From the NCBI RefSeq assembly GCF_000012365.1, contig NC_007650.1, positions 1 through 64,000 of the forward strand: DNA of 64,000 nucleotides, written 5' to 3'. The DNA is from Burkholderia thailandensis E264. GTDB taxonomy: Bacteria; Pseudomonadota; Gammaproteobacteria; Burkholderiales; Burkholderiaceae. The notes beneath the pieces are model-generated. The model saw only the letters and a program-made list of their open reading frames with translations. It did not search any database and was not told where the DNA came from. The translations under genes were made by a program, and so were the position numbers. Below are positions 53,920 to 63,136 of the stretch, one piece after another; positions within the stretch are counted from its first letter, which is position 1, and each line of letters begins with the position of its first letter.

Positions 53920-56900
53920 TCAACGATGGGCAGGAAGAGGACGCCGCCGGTAGGCGGTGTAGTAGAGCAACGGGATGACGACGAGCGTGAGCAGCGTCGA
54001 TACCAGGATTCCGAAAATCAGCGATACCGCCAGGCCGTTGAAGATCGGATCGTCAAGGATGAAGAACGCGCCGATCATCGCGGCGAATGCGGTGAGCAGG
54101 ATGGGTTGCGCGCGCGTGGCCGCGGATCGCACGATCGCGTCCTTGAACGGGACGCCCTCGGTCACCTGAAGGTTCACGAAGTCGACGAGCAGGATGGAGT
54201 TGCGCACGATGATGCCGGCGAGCGCGATCATGCCGATCATCGACGTCGCGGTGAACTGCGCGCCGAGCAACGCGTGGCCGGGCATCACGCCGATGATCGT
54301 CAACGGGATCGGCGCCATGATGATCAACGGTGTCAGGTAGGAGCCGAATTCCGCGACGACGAGCAGATAGATCAGCACGAGCCCGACCGCATAGGCGATG
54401 CCCATGTCCCGGAAGGTTTCGTACGTCACCTGCCATTCGCCGTCCCATTTGATCGCGAACGAGCGGTACGGGTCGTCCGGCTGACGAATGAACCATTCGC
54501 CTAGCGGGCCGCCGCCGGGCGTCGCGAGCTTCGACAGGCGGCCGCGCATCTCGAACATCCCGTACAGCGGGCTGTCGATCCTGCCGGCCATGTCGCCGAC
54601 GACATAGGTAACGGGCAGCAGATCCTTGTGGTAAATCGGCTGTTCGATCTGGCTGCTCCGCTCGCGCACGAGCTCCGACAGCGGAATCAACTGACCGTCG
54701 CTGCCTCGGACCGCCAGCGCCAGCAGTGCGGACGCGTCGCCTTCGAGCGAGGCCGGCAACGCGAGCCGGACGGCGGCCGGGTATTTGCTGCCGTCGTGAA
54801 GGTACGTGACGTCGTCACCGGTGAGTCCCGTCCTGAGCGTGCGGGCGACGTCGGCCTGCGAGACGCCGCGCAGGCCGGCCTTGCGGCGATCGAGATCGAA
54901 ATCGCGTTGCGGGGCCGCGGCAACCGTGCTGTCGTCGACGTCCACGACGCCGCGCGTCGTCGAGAATACGCGACGAACCTCGTGTGCCACGCGGTTTCGT
55001 TCGTCCGTCCCGGTGCCGTACACCTCGGCAACGATGGGCGCGAGCACCGGCGGCCCCGGCGGCACTTCGACCACTTTCACGCGTGCGCCACTGCGTTCGG
55101 CGATGCGCTCGAGCGCCGGTCTCACGGCGGTGGCGATCGCGTGGCTTTGCCGCCGGCGCCTGGACTGGTCGACCAGGTTGACCTGGATATCGCCCACGTT
55201 GCCGCCCGCGCGCAAATAGTATTGGCGGACGAGACCATTGAAATTGATCGGGGCCGACAGGCCTGCGTACGCCTGGTAGGTGGACACTTCCGGGACGGTC
55301 GCGAGGTACGCGCCCATCTCGTGAAGAACCGCGGCGGTCCGTTCGAGCGGCGTGCCGGCCGGCATGTCGACGACGATCTGGAACTCGGACTTGTTGTCGA
55401 ACGGCAGCATTTTCAGCACGACCCACTGGAGCACCGGCAACGTGAGCGACAGCGCGATCGCGCCGGCAATGGCAAGCCACAGCAGGTTGCGGTGCCTTGC
55501 GCCCGCCGCATCGTCGAGGAACGGCGCGAAGATCCTGCCGAACAGCGGTTCGAGCTTCGCGTGCAAGCCGCCTTTCGCGTCGTGCCGCGCTTGCGCCAGC
55601 CAGATGCGGGACAGCCAGGGCGTCACCACGAACGCGACCGACAGCGAGATCGCCATTCCCATGCTCGCGTTGATCGGTATCGGGCTCATGTACGGACCCA
55701 TGAGCCCCGTGACGAATGCCATCGGCAGTAGCGCGGCGATCACGGTCAGTGTCGCGAGTATCGTCGGGCCACCGACTTCGTCGACCGCACGCGGGATCAC
55801 CGATGCAAGCGGCGCGTCCGGTTCGAGCAGATGATGGCGGTGAATGTTCTCGACGACGACGATTGCATCGTCGACGAGGATGCCGATCGCGAGAATCAAT
55901 GCAAACAGCGAGACGCGATTCAGCGTGAAGCCCCACGCCCACGATGCGAACAGCGTGGCGGTGAGCGTCAGGACGACCGCGAGACCGACCACGAGCGCCT
56001 CGCGCCAGCCGAGCGCGACGAGCACCAGCACGACGACCGATGTGGTGGCGAAGGCGAGCTTCTCGATCAGCTTCAGCGCTTTCGCGTTGGCCGTGACGCC
56101 GTAGTCGCGCGCGACTTCAATCTTCACGTCGCCCGGGATGACGGTATTGCGCAATGTGTCGACTCGCTTGAGCACGTTCCTCGCGACGGCGACCGCATTC
56201 TCGCCCGGCTTCTTTGTCACCGTGACGGAGATGGCCGGGTATTCGGCCGGATGCGCGCCGGCGAGTCCTTCCCAGACATAGCGGGTGGGCGCGGGCGCGC
56301 CGTCGCGCACGTCGGCCACGTCGCCGACGGATACGGGGTGGCCGTCATGTACGGCCACGATCACGTTGCCGACGTCGCGCGCATCGGCGAGCACCGGGCC
56401 GCTTTCGATATGGATGGCACGGTCGTCACGCACGAGATCGCCGACCGATGCCCCCGCGTTGGCGGAGGCGAGCACGCGGCGCAGATCGTCGACGGTCACC
56501 TGCGCAGCGCGCATGCGGCCGGGATCGAGCAGCACGTTGACGGCGCGTTGCGGGCCGCCCATCGTCGTGACTTCCCGCGTGCCGGGCACGCGCTCGAGGT
56601 CGGCCTCGATCGAATGACCGACGCGCTCCAGATCGAATGCATTGGCATCCGGCCGCGTGCCGTAGAGCGTGAGCACGACGATCGGCACGTCGTCGATGCC
56701 TTTCGGCTTGATCAGCGGGGGCAGCACGCCGAGATTCCGCGGCAGCCAGTCCTGATTCGAGAACACGGTGTCGTACAGTCTGACCAGCGCCTCGGTGCGC
56801 GGCACGCCGACCTTGAACTGAACCGTCAGCACCGCGAGCCCCGGCCGCGAGACCGACATGACGTGCTCGATGCCGCTGATCCGCGACAGCACCTGCTCGG

Positions 56901-57123
56901 CGGGCCCGGCCACCATTTGCTCGACGTCGTGCGCGCTCGCGCCCGGAAACGGCACGAGCACGTTGGCCATCGTGACGTTGATCTGCGGCTCCTCTTCGCG
57001 TGGCGTCATGACCATTGCGAACAGGCCGAGCAGGAGCGCCACCAGCGCGATCAGGGGGGTGATCCGGTTTTGCTGGAAGAAGGCGGCGATGCTGCCGGAC
57101 AGTCCGAGGCGAGGCGCGCTCAT
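53920..57123 (-). CDS. RND-family efflux transporter (AcrB/CzcA-type inner membrane pump)
   Basis: A 1067-residue RND transporter with 12 predicted membrane segments and two periplasmic loops. The proton-relay region is visible as GILVDDAIVVVENIHRH (about residue 400), and the GMIALAGIIVRNSILLVDF segment lies in the second half. The resistance spectrum cannot be read from sequence; it resembles the acriflavin/multidrug class. The adaptor gene ends 21 bases upstream. The operon order is adaptor, RND, DUF2892, TolC. It has a class II FNR promoter in front. Confidence 0.92.
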   Translation of the reverse strand: MSAPRLGLSGSIAAFFQQNRITPLIALVALLLGLFAMVMTPREEEPQINVTMANVLVPFPGASAHDVEQMVAGPAEQVLSRISGIEHVMSVSRPGLAVLTVQFKVGVPRTEALVRLYDTVFSNQDWLPRNLGVLPPLIKPKGIDDVPIVVLTLYGTRPDANAFDLERVGHSIEADLERVPGTREVTTMGGPQRAVNVLLDPGRMRAAQVTVDDLRRVLASANAGASVGDLVRDDRAIHIESGPVLADARDVGNVIVAVHDGHPVSVGDVADVRDGAPAPTRYVWEGLAGAHPAEYPAISVTVTKKPGENAVAVARNVLKRVDTLRNTVIPGDVKIEVARDYGVTANAKALKLIEKLAFATTSVVVLVLVALGWREALVVGLAVVLTLTATLFASWAWGFTLNRVSLFALILAIGILVDDAIVVVENIHRHHLLEPDAPLASVIPRAVDEVGGPTILATLTVIAALLPMAFVTGLMGPYMSPIPINASMGMAISLSVAFVVTPWLSRIWLAQARHDAKGGLHAKLEPLFGRIFAPFLDDAAGARHRNLLWLAIAGAIALSLTLPVLQWVVLKMLPFDNKSEFQIVVDMPAGTPLERTAAVLHEMGAYLATVPEVSTYQAYAGLSAPINFNGLVRQYYLRAGGNVGDIQVNLVDQSRRRRQSHAIATAVRPALERIAERSGARVKVVEVPPGPPVLAPIVAEVYGTGTDERNRVAHEVRRVFSTTRGVVDVDDSTVAAAPQRDFDLDRRKAGLRGVSQADVARTLRTGLTGDDVTYLHDGSKYPAAVRLALPASLEGDASALLALAVRGSDGQLIPLSELVRERSSQIEQPIYHKDLLPVTYVVGDMAGRIDSPLYGMFEMRGRLSKLATPGGGPLGEWFIRQPDDPYRSFAIKWDGEWQVTYETFRDMGIAYAVGLVLIYLLVVAEFGSYLTPLIIMAPIPLTIIGVMPGHALLGAQFTATSMIGMIALAGIIVRNSILLVDFVNLQVTEGVPFKDAIVRSAATRAQPILLTAFAAMIGAFFILDDPIFNGLAVSLIFGILVSTLLTLVVIPLLYYTAYRRRPLPAHR

Positions 57124-57144
57124 TGCATGGATTCCATGTCGGTA

Positions 57145-58245
57145 TCACTGCCGCCCGGCCGCCGCAAGCGCGTCCAGCGCGATCCGCTCGCCTGGCGACA
57201 GGCCGGCCAGGATTTCGACCCGACCGGCGAACGCCTTGCCGACGCGCACCTGTCGCAGCGTGACGTGGCCATCGTTTCCGACGACATAGACCGCGGTCAC
57301 TTCGGTGCGGCGTACGACCGCGGACAGCGGAACGAGCAGGCGCCGGTGCGCGTCGCCTATCGGAAAGTACGCGCGCGCGAACATGCCGGGGCGAATGTCG
57401 CCGGCCGAGGCGGGCAGGCTCAGGCGTACCTGGGCCGCATCGCTTTGCGGATCGGTGAGCGGCAGAACGGTGACGGTCGTTGCGGTCTGCCATTGCGTCG
57501 CGGCGGGCAGGTCCGGCAGTTCGATCCGGACGGGGGCGCGCTCGCGCAGCGCCGGCAGGCGCGATTGCGGTACGGTCGCCACGGCTCGCAGCGCGGCGGG
57601 GTCGAATAGCGTGAGCAGCGGCATGCCCGGCATCGCCATCGATCCGATTTCGACATTGACGCTGGCGATCACGGCCGGATAGGGCGCGCTGATCTTGCGC
57701 AGTGTCGGTTCGACCGCGGCCGCGCGGGCATCGGCCTGCCGAGCGTTTGCGATTGCCGCTGCTGCCTTGTAGCGCGCGCTCGCGCGATCGAGCGCGGCCT
57801 GGCTGACGTATTGTCGGTCGAACAGGTACTTCGTTCGTTCCATCTCGCGTTGTGCGACATGGGCTTCTGCCAGTGCGGCGCTGACTTGGGCACGAACCGC
57901 GGCGAGTTGTTGATCCGTGGCGCGCTGGTCGACGGTGACGAGAATTTGTCCGGTGTTGACGTGATCGCCCGCCTTGACCTGAATCGCGGTGACGCGACCG
58001 GCGACCTGCGCGGCGACGGTCGTTTGCCTGGCCGATTCGACGACAGCTTCGGAAACGAACTCATCGAATTGCGTCGTCGGCGTGACGACGAGCGTGGCGA
58101 GCGACTGTGCATGAGCCCATTGCAACGGCAGCGCGATTGCGCAGGCGAACACGATCGTTCGTCCGCCGGTTCGCATGTTGACGCGCGAGACGGCGCGCGC
58201 CGCATGGGCAAGCACCATTGCGATGGTCCAGCGCCGTACCTGCAT
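57145..58245 (-). CDS. RND periplasmic adaptor (membrane fusion protein)
   Basis: A 366-residue HlyD/MFP-family adaptor. The signal peptide region ends near HAQSLA (cleavage after AHA), then the lipoyl domain (AAQVAGRVTAIQVKAGDHVNTG), an alpha-hairpin (ATDQQLAAVRAQVSAALAEA...) and beta-barrel domain follow. The start could be 58245 or 58176; the latter gives a shorter, cleaner signal peptide. No Shine-Dalgarno decides. It is the first gene of the pump operon behind the FNR box at 58433. Confidence 0.85.
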   Translation of the reverse strand: MQVRRWTIAMVLAHAARAVSRVNMRTGGRTIVFACAIALPLQWAHAQSLATLVVTPTTQFDEFVSEAVVESARQTTVAAQVAGRVTAIQVKAGDHVNTGQILVTVDQRATDQQLAAVRAQVSAALAEAHVAQREMERTKYLFDRQYVSQAALDRASARYKAAAAIANARQADARAAAVEPTLRKISAPYPAVIASVNVEIGSMAMPGMPLLTLFDPAALRAVATVPQSRLPALRERAPVRIELPDLPAATQWQTATTVTVLPLTDPQSDAAQVRLSLPASAGDIRPGMFARAYFPIGDAHRRLLVPLSAVVRRTEVTAVYVVGNDGHVTLRQVRVGKAFAGRVEILAGLSPGERIALDALAAAGRQ

Positions 58246-58402
58246 AGGGAGCCTCGGCAAACGCGTTCGTCTCGGTGAGCGGCTGTTTCGGGCATTGCGG
58301 GTGAAACCCGTCGCCGATGCCTGCCGGAGATCCGGTCGTGCACGGCCGCCGGGCTGCGGGGGCGTTCCGGTCCCCGCCAATCACCCGGTCCATGTCCTGG
58401 AA

Positions 58403-58408
58403 TTAATA
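58403..58408 (-). promoter_or_regulatory. -10 element of the RND operon promoter
   Basis: On the minus strand the hexamer reads TATTAA. A start point near 58397 would place the FNR box centre at about -42.5, the classic class II activation position. Confidence 0.65.
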
Positions 58409-58432
58409 GTGGATCGGACCGGCAATGGGCGC

Positions 58433-58446
58433 TTGACGCAGATCAA
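58433..58446 (-). promoter_or_regulatory. FNR/ANR box before the RND operon
   Basis: TTGACGCAGATCAA matches TTGAY-N4-RTCAA. It lies 188 bp upstream of the adaptor start and 24 bp from the -10 element. An identical 14-mer precedes the ABC operon at 59993. Confidence 0.8.
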
Positions 58447-58593
58447 CGGCCGATTCGCGGCAGTTTATTCGCGCGAAACGCGCTACGGCGCTGCGCACGA
58501 ACGCGTGCATTCGAGCCGGATTCGCCGGTGGGGACGCCGCCGCGCAAACGAGCGACCACGTCGACTGTCCGGTGTCGCCCGGCGCCGGCGTCG

Positions 58594-58929
58594 TTAGTGA
58601 AGCTGCTTTGCAGGGCCGAAGTGGTGAAGCATCGACAAGGTCTTCATGATTTGTCTGATCTCATCGTCGGCAAGGCGATAGTAGACGTATTTCCCGTCGC
58701 GGCGCGCCGAAACGATCGATTCTGCGCGCAGCACGCCGAGATGCTGGGAAAGACTGGGCTGATGAACGCCGACTCGATGCTCGAGCTCTTGCACGTTGCG
58801 CTCGCCTTCGGCGAGCTGGCACAACAGCAGCAGGCGGTCGCGATGTGCGAGCGCCTTGAGCAGCGACGCAACCTGCGCTGCGGAATCGCGCAGCATGGCG
58901 AGCGCCTGGGGCGGGAGTGATACGGTCAT
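58594..58929 (-). CDS. ArsR-family repressor, BigR/SqrR-like sulfide sensor candidate
   Basis: A 111-residue winged-helix protein. The ArsR DNA-binding helices include VGVHQPSLSQHLGVLR and RRDGKYVYYRLADDE, matching the BigR/SqrR subgroup. These sense reactive sulfur with a Cys pair. Here only Cys37 (LLLLCQLAEGE) is present; the second cysteine near the C-terminus is missing, so sensing would need a different mechanism. Proximity to sqr and DUF2892 supports sulfide control. A start nine bases earlier (58938) is possible. Confidence 0.85.
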   Translation of the reverse strand: MTVSLPPQALAMLRDSAAQVASLLKALAHRDRLLLLCQLAEGERNVQELEHRVGVHQPSLSQHLGVLRAESIVSARRDGKYVYYRLADDEIRQIMKTLSMLHHFGPAKQLH

Positions 58930-59236
58930 GGGCTCCATCCTTGCTGGCGCGACGGCTGCCGCTCGATCGCCGCTCGCCCGCGCGACTGAATATCCGCTCG
59001 CCGTCGCAGAATCGAACCAATTCCGTCGCGGATGCAGGGCACGCCGTTTTTCATCACACGAGTCGGCCCGGACGGCGGTTCGCGCGCGATCGTCGCCAAG
59101 GGCAGCATCGCAGGCGAGGCCAGTGCGAGACGGACAAGTCGACGAGCCCCGCCCATATCTGTCACGCATCGATTCCGCGGCACCCGCGCGACGGGGCTGC
59201 GGCGCCCGTCGACGGGAGCGATCGGGGCCGCTCGTT
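58930..59236. other. Gap with no supported feature
   Basis: About 300 bases upstream of the ArsR gene. I recognised no gene, repeat, dyad or terminator. Confidence 0.45.
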
Positions 59237-59746
59237 TCAAGGAAATCCGGGGATGGTCGGGTCGACGCCCTCCACACTGGCGTGCGGATGGTGCCCCTTG
59301 ATCAGGTTGTCGATTTCCTCGACGCGATCCCGCGGCATGTCGACCATCATCAGAATCTCGCCGCGCTCGATCGCCGACTTGAACCGCTCCAGACGCGAGC
59401 TCGGGACGCTGACACCGATCATCGATCCCATCCACGCGCCGAATCCCGCGCCAGCCAGCGTCAATGCGACGACCGCGCCACCGGCAATCGTCAGCCCGGC
59501 GGTCGGAGAGGCGATGGCGGCCAGTCCCGCCAGCGCGCCGGTGATGCCGCCGGCTGCCGCGCCGCGGGCAAGCGCTTGGCGCAGATCGCTGCTTTGCGCG
59601 ATCGATGCTTCAGGGAGATCCTCGAGCGGAACCTTGTCGCTTGCGAGCACATGAATGTGGCGCCACCCGATACGTTTGAGAAGCAGTTCGTCGACGATCG
59701 ATCTGGCCGTCTGCGTGTCGGGCAACATAACGTAGATCCGTCTCAT
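59237..59746 (-). CDS. DUF1269-like glycine-rich stress protein
   Basis: A 169-residue protein: a cytoplasmic N-terminal domain (MRRIYVMLPDTQTARSIVDELL..., about 1-60) like the DUF1269/general-stress protein fold, then a Gly/Ala-rich hydrophobic pair of segments (about 62-115, with GxxxG glycine-zipper patterns), and a C-terminal part starting FKSAIERGEILMMVDMPRDRVEEI that recalls the second repeat of such proteins. It is probably membrane-associated and stress-related. The reverse FNR box at 59993 lies 247 bp upstream and could serve it. Confidence 0.7.
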   Translation of the reverse strand: MRRIYVMLPDTQTARSIVDELLLKRIGWRHIHVLASDKVPLEDLPEASIAQSSDLRQALARGAAAGGITGALAGLAAIASPTAGLTIAGGAVVALTLAGAGFGAWMGSMIGVSVPSSRLERFKSAIERGEILMMVDMPRDRVEEIDNLIKGHHPHASVEGVDPTIPGFP

Positions 59747-60068
59747 GATGATCCTCTTCGGAGTCGGCGCCCGATGCATCGTTCGATACAGCGCGTCCAT
59801 TCGTGCCGGAGCGCCGCAAGGGCTGCGCCCGTTCGATTCGACTCTAGGTACGCGCGGCTGGGCGCCATTTGATCTCCGACAAGAATCACGTTCAGCGTTG
59901 CTCCGGCTTCCGTGACGCGGCGTTCGTTTGTCCCGGCGACTGCAGGCCCGGCGCGCGAGCGCCGGCGAACGAAATTCTCGTGGAGTTGGCCGTTGACGCA
60001 GATCAATCGACAAGCCGGGTGAATCGCTAATGTGATCTGCACGCGCGAGCTTTCGTATCGAGTGCGCA
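59747..60068. other. Divergent promoter region with FNR box
   Basis: About 320 bases between the stress-protein gene (minus) and the ABC operon (plus). It holds the FNR box at 59993-60006 and a possible -10 (GCTAAT, 60026-60031). No gene is supported. Confidence 0.55.
59993..60006 (+). promoter_or_regulatory. FNR/ANR box before the ABC export operon
   Basis: TTGACGCAGATCAA, the same 14-mer as at 58433, 63 bp before the ABC ATPase start. A GCTAAT at 60026-60031 as -10 would place the box near -39. Confidence 0.8.
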
Positions 60069-60773
60069 ATGGAAACCGTCCTTTCCATTCAGGCAGTCAG
60101 CAAGATCTATCCGATGGGAAGCGTCAGCGTCCATGCGCTGAAGGACGTCACGCTCGGACTCGAGGCTGGCGAGTTCGTGGTGCTGCTCGGCGCATCGGGT
60201 AGCGGAAAATCGACACTGCTCAACCTGATGGGCGGGCTCGACACGCCCACGAGCGGCATCATCGATTACCGCGACCATCGTCTCTCCACCGCGACCGAGC
60301 GCGAACTGACCCGGTTCAGGCGCGAGCACGTCGGTTTCGTGTTCCAGTTCTACAACCTCATACCCGGCTTGACCGCTCGCGAGAACGTCGCGCTCGTGAC
60401 CGATATCGCAGAGCATCCGCTCGATCCCGATGACGCGTTGCGCATGGTCGGCATCGACTCGTTGGCCGGGCACTTTCCTTCGCAAATGTCGGGCGGCGAG
60501 CAGCAACGTGTGGCGATCGCCCGAGCCGTTGCCAAGCGGCCGGACGTCCTGCTGTGCGACGAGCCGACGGGCGCGCTGGATTTTCGCACCGGGCGGCTCG
60601 TGCTCGACGTGCTGGAGCGGGTCAACCGGGAGTTCGGCACGCTGACCATAGTCGTGACCCACAACGCCGTCATCGCGGAGATGGCGAACCGGGTCGTGCG
60701 CATGAGTAGCGGCACGATCGTCGAAGAACACCGCAATGCGCGACGTTCGGATGCTCGGGAACTCACATGGTGA
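60069..60773 (+). CDS. ABC transporter ATP-binding protein (MacB/LolD type)
   Basis: A 234-residue nucleotide-binding subunit. Walker A is GASGSGKST (41-49), the signature is [13 protein letters not shown], and Walker B is [12 protein letters not shown]. The family serves MacB/LolD-type exporters with FtsX permeases. It overlaps the permease gene by 7 bases and lies in an operon with permease and HlyD adaptor genes. The FNR box 63 bp upstream suggests low-oxygen induction. Confidence 0.92.
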   Translation: METVLSIQAVSKIYPMGSVSVHALKDVTLGLEAGEFVVLLGASGSGKSTLLNLMGGLDTPTSGIIDYRDHRLSTATERELTRFRREHVGFVFQFYNLIPGLTARENVALVTDIAEHPLDPDDALRMVGIDSLAGHFPSQMSGGEQQRVAIARAVAKRPDVLLCDEPTGALDFRTGRLVLDVLERVNREFGTLTIVVTHNAVIAEMANRVVRMSSGTIVEEHRNARRSDARELTW

Positions 60774-63136
60774 GCGCCCTAATACGCCTGTCGTGGCGCG
60801 ATCTCTGGCGCATGCGCGCTCAGGCGATTGCGGCGGTGCTGGTCGTTGCCTGCGGCGTGGCCTCGTTCGTCGCGATGCGCAGCACGTACCTGGTCCTGCT
60901 GCGGGCGCAGCAGGACTACTATACGTCGCACCGGTTCGCCGACCTTTTCGTGCATCTGAAACGCGCGCCGCTTGCGGTCGCGACGCGCATAGCGGCATTG
61001 CCAGGCGTCGCCGCCGTCGACGCGCGCGTGGTGGCCGATGTCACGCTCGACGTGCCGGGGCTCGCCGAACCCGCCACCGGCCATGTCGTCTCGGTTCCCG
61101 AACGGGGCGGGCCGTCGCTCGATCTGCTGCATCTTCAGCGCGGCCGGTACGTCGCGCCAGGCCGTGACGATGAAGTGCTGGTCAGCGCCGCGTTCGCCGA
61201 GGCGAACCACCTGCGCACGGGGCAGCGCATCGGCGCCGTGCTGAACGGACGCTGGAAGCGCCTTCAGATCGTCGGCATCGCCATTTCACCGGAATACGTG
61301 TACGAAACCGGAGCCGGCTCCATCTTCCCGGACAATCGCCACTATGGCGTGCTCTGGATGGGCACCGAAGCCGTATCGGCCGCCTTCCGCATGGACGGTG
61401 CGTTCAACGACCTGGTGCTTTCGCTCGATGGCGGTGCGATCGTGCCGCGCGTTGTCGCGCAGGTCGATCGCGAACTGGCTTCCTACGGCGGGCTCGGCAC
61501 GATCACGCGAGAAGATCAGGTGTCGAACCGGTTCATCTCGGACGAAATCGCGCAGAACCGCATCACGGCCACCTATGTTCCGGCGATCTTCTTCTGTGTG
61601 ACCATGTTTCTGCTTCAGAACGTCCTGAACCGGCTGGTCGATACCCAGCGCATGCAGATCGGTCTGATGAAAGCGTTCGGATACGGAAACGCCAGGGTCG
61701 CCCTGCATTATCTTCAGTTCGCGTGCCTGATTGCGGCGGCGGGGGCCGCCATTGGCTATGCCGCCGGTCTGGCGCTGGGCTCGTCGCTGACCGCGTTGTA
61801 CGCGCGGTACTACCGATTCGCTCGCCTTGAATACCATGTCGACGCGCATGTCGCGATTCTCGCTGCCATCGTGAGCTTCGCCACCGCGCTGGCCGGGACG
61901 GCCGCCGGCGTGACGAAGGCCGCCGGGCTGATGCCCGTGGAGGCGATGCGAGCCCCGCTGCCGCCCGAATTCGCGACCGGGTGGCTTGAACGGTTCGGCC
62001 TGTACCGGCATCTCGGCGTAACGTGGCGGATGATCGCCCGCAACATCACGCGGCAACCGCTCAAATCGCTGCTGTCGTGCATTGCGATGGCCTGCGCGAG
62101 TGCGATCCTCGTGACGGGCGGCTTCTTCTTCGACGCGATCGATTATCTGTTCGACGTTCAGTTTCAGCGCGTCGAACGGCAGGACTTGACGGTGGCATTC
62201 GCGCAGCCGTTGTCCCATCGAGCCATCTATGCGCTCCAGAACCTGCCGGGCGTGCTGCGCGTCGAGCCGTTTCGCGATGTGCCCATCCGGATCTCCGCCG
62301 GTTATCGATCGCGCCGGGTGTCGCTGAGCGGGATCGCGCCGCCGGCGCAGATGCATCGCCTGGTCGACGAACGGGGCCTGCCGTTTCGGGTGCCGCCGGA
62401 CGGCATCGTGATTTCGTCGCAACTCGCCGACACCCTTGGCGTGCACGCGGGCGACCAGGTCACCGTGGAGGTGTTGGAAGGCAAGCGCCAGTCGCGGCAG
62501 GTCACGCTCGCGGGCCGCGTCGGGGAACTGGTCGGCGTTCGCGCCTACATGGACCAGCAGGCGCTCGCGCGCCTTCTCGGAGAAGGCGGCAACTGGTCCG
62601 GTGCGTGGCTGCAGATCGACGCTCGCGCGGCCGGCCGTCTGTACGCCACGCTCAAGCGCATGCCCGCCGTCAATGCAGTGGCCGTCCGACAGTCGGTGAT
62701 AGACAGCTTTCGCAAGATCATGAATGAAAGCGTCCGGCTTTCGACGTCCATCAATTTCACGTTCGCTTGCGTCATTGCCTTCGGTGTCGCGTTCAACGGG
62801 ATGCGTATCGCCTATTCCGAGCGCTTGCAGCAGTTGGCGTCACTGCGCGTGCTCGGATTCACGCGCATGGAGGTTGCATGGATTCTGCTCGGTGAGCAGT
62901 TTCTTCTCGCCGCGCTTGCGACTCCGGCCGGCCTGTTACTGGGCTACGGCGTATGCGCGTTCCTGGCGGATCGGCTTGCAACGGATCTGTATCGCCTGCC
63001 TCTCGTGGTGCAGCCGGCTACATTCGCGCAGGCATTCCTGGTGACCGCGAGCACGGTGGCGGGATCGGGTTTGCTGGTGGCGCGGAAGATCGGAAGTCTC
63101 GACATCGTCGCCGTGCTCAAGGCGAGGGAATCATGA
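60767..63136 (+). CDS. ABC transporter FtsX-type permease (duplicated)
   Basis: A 789-residue permease with two FtsX/MacB-type halves. An N-terminal membrane segment and large periplasmic loop (about 40-270) precede three segments (about 275-380). A second copy then starts near residue 420 ([24 protein letters not shown]) with another loop and C-terminal segments. With the preceding ATPase and following HlyD adaptor it would form a MacAB-like exporter. The substrate is unknown. It overlaps the adaptor gene start by 4 bases. Confidence 0.9.
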   Translation: MVSALIRLSWRDLWRMRAQAIAAVLVVACGVASFVAMRSTYLVLLRAQQDYYTSHRFADLFVHLKRAPLAVATRIAALPGVAAVDARVVADVTLDVPGLAEPATGHVVSVPERGGPSLDLLHLQRGRYVAPGRDDEVLVSAAFAEANHLRTGQRIGAVLNGRWKRLQIVGIAISPEYVYETGAGSIFPDNRHYGVLWMGTEAVSAAFRMDGAFNDLVLSLDGGAIVPRVVAQVDRELASYGGLGTITREDQVSNRFISDEIAQNRITATYVPAIFFCVTMFLLQNVLNRLVDTQRMQIGLMKAFGYGNARVALHYLQFACLIAAAGAAIGYAAGLALGSSLTALYARYYRFARLEYHVDAHVAILAAIVSFATALAGTAAGVTKAAGLMPVEAMRAPLPPEFATGWLERFGLYRHLGVTWRMIARNITRQPLKSLLSCIAMACASAILVTGGFFFDAIDYLFDVQFQRVERQDLTVAFAQPLSHRAIYALQNLPGVLRVEPFRDVPIRISAGYRSRRVSLSGIAPPAQMHRLVDERGLPFRVPPDGIVISSQLADTLGVHAGDQVTVEVLEGKRQSRQVTLAGRVGELVGVRAYMDQQALARLLGEGGNWSGAWLQIDARAAGRLYATLKRMPAVNAVAVRQSVIDSFRKIMNESVRLSTSINFTFACVIAFGVAFNGMRIAYSERLQQLASLRVLGFTRMEVAWILLGEQFLLAALATPAGLLLGYGVCAFLADRLATDLYRLPLVVQPATFAQAFLVTASTVAGSGLLVARKIGSLDIVAVLKARES

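Larger units (their letters stand above)
58246..58593. other. Promoter region between the RND operon and the ArsR gene
   Basis: Contains the FNR box at 58433-58446 and the class II -10 element at 58403-58408. No gene is supported; the arsR gene ends at 58594. Confidence 0.55.

Noticed and set aside
55000..57600. Large plus-strand frame (592 codons) opposite the RND transporter
   Set aside because: Antisense shadow with His/Arg/Asp-rich composition and no domain.
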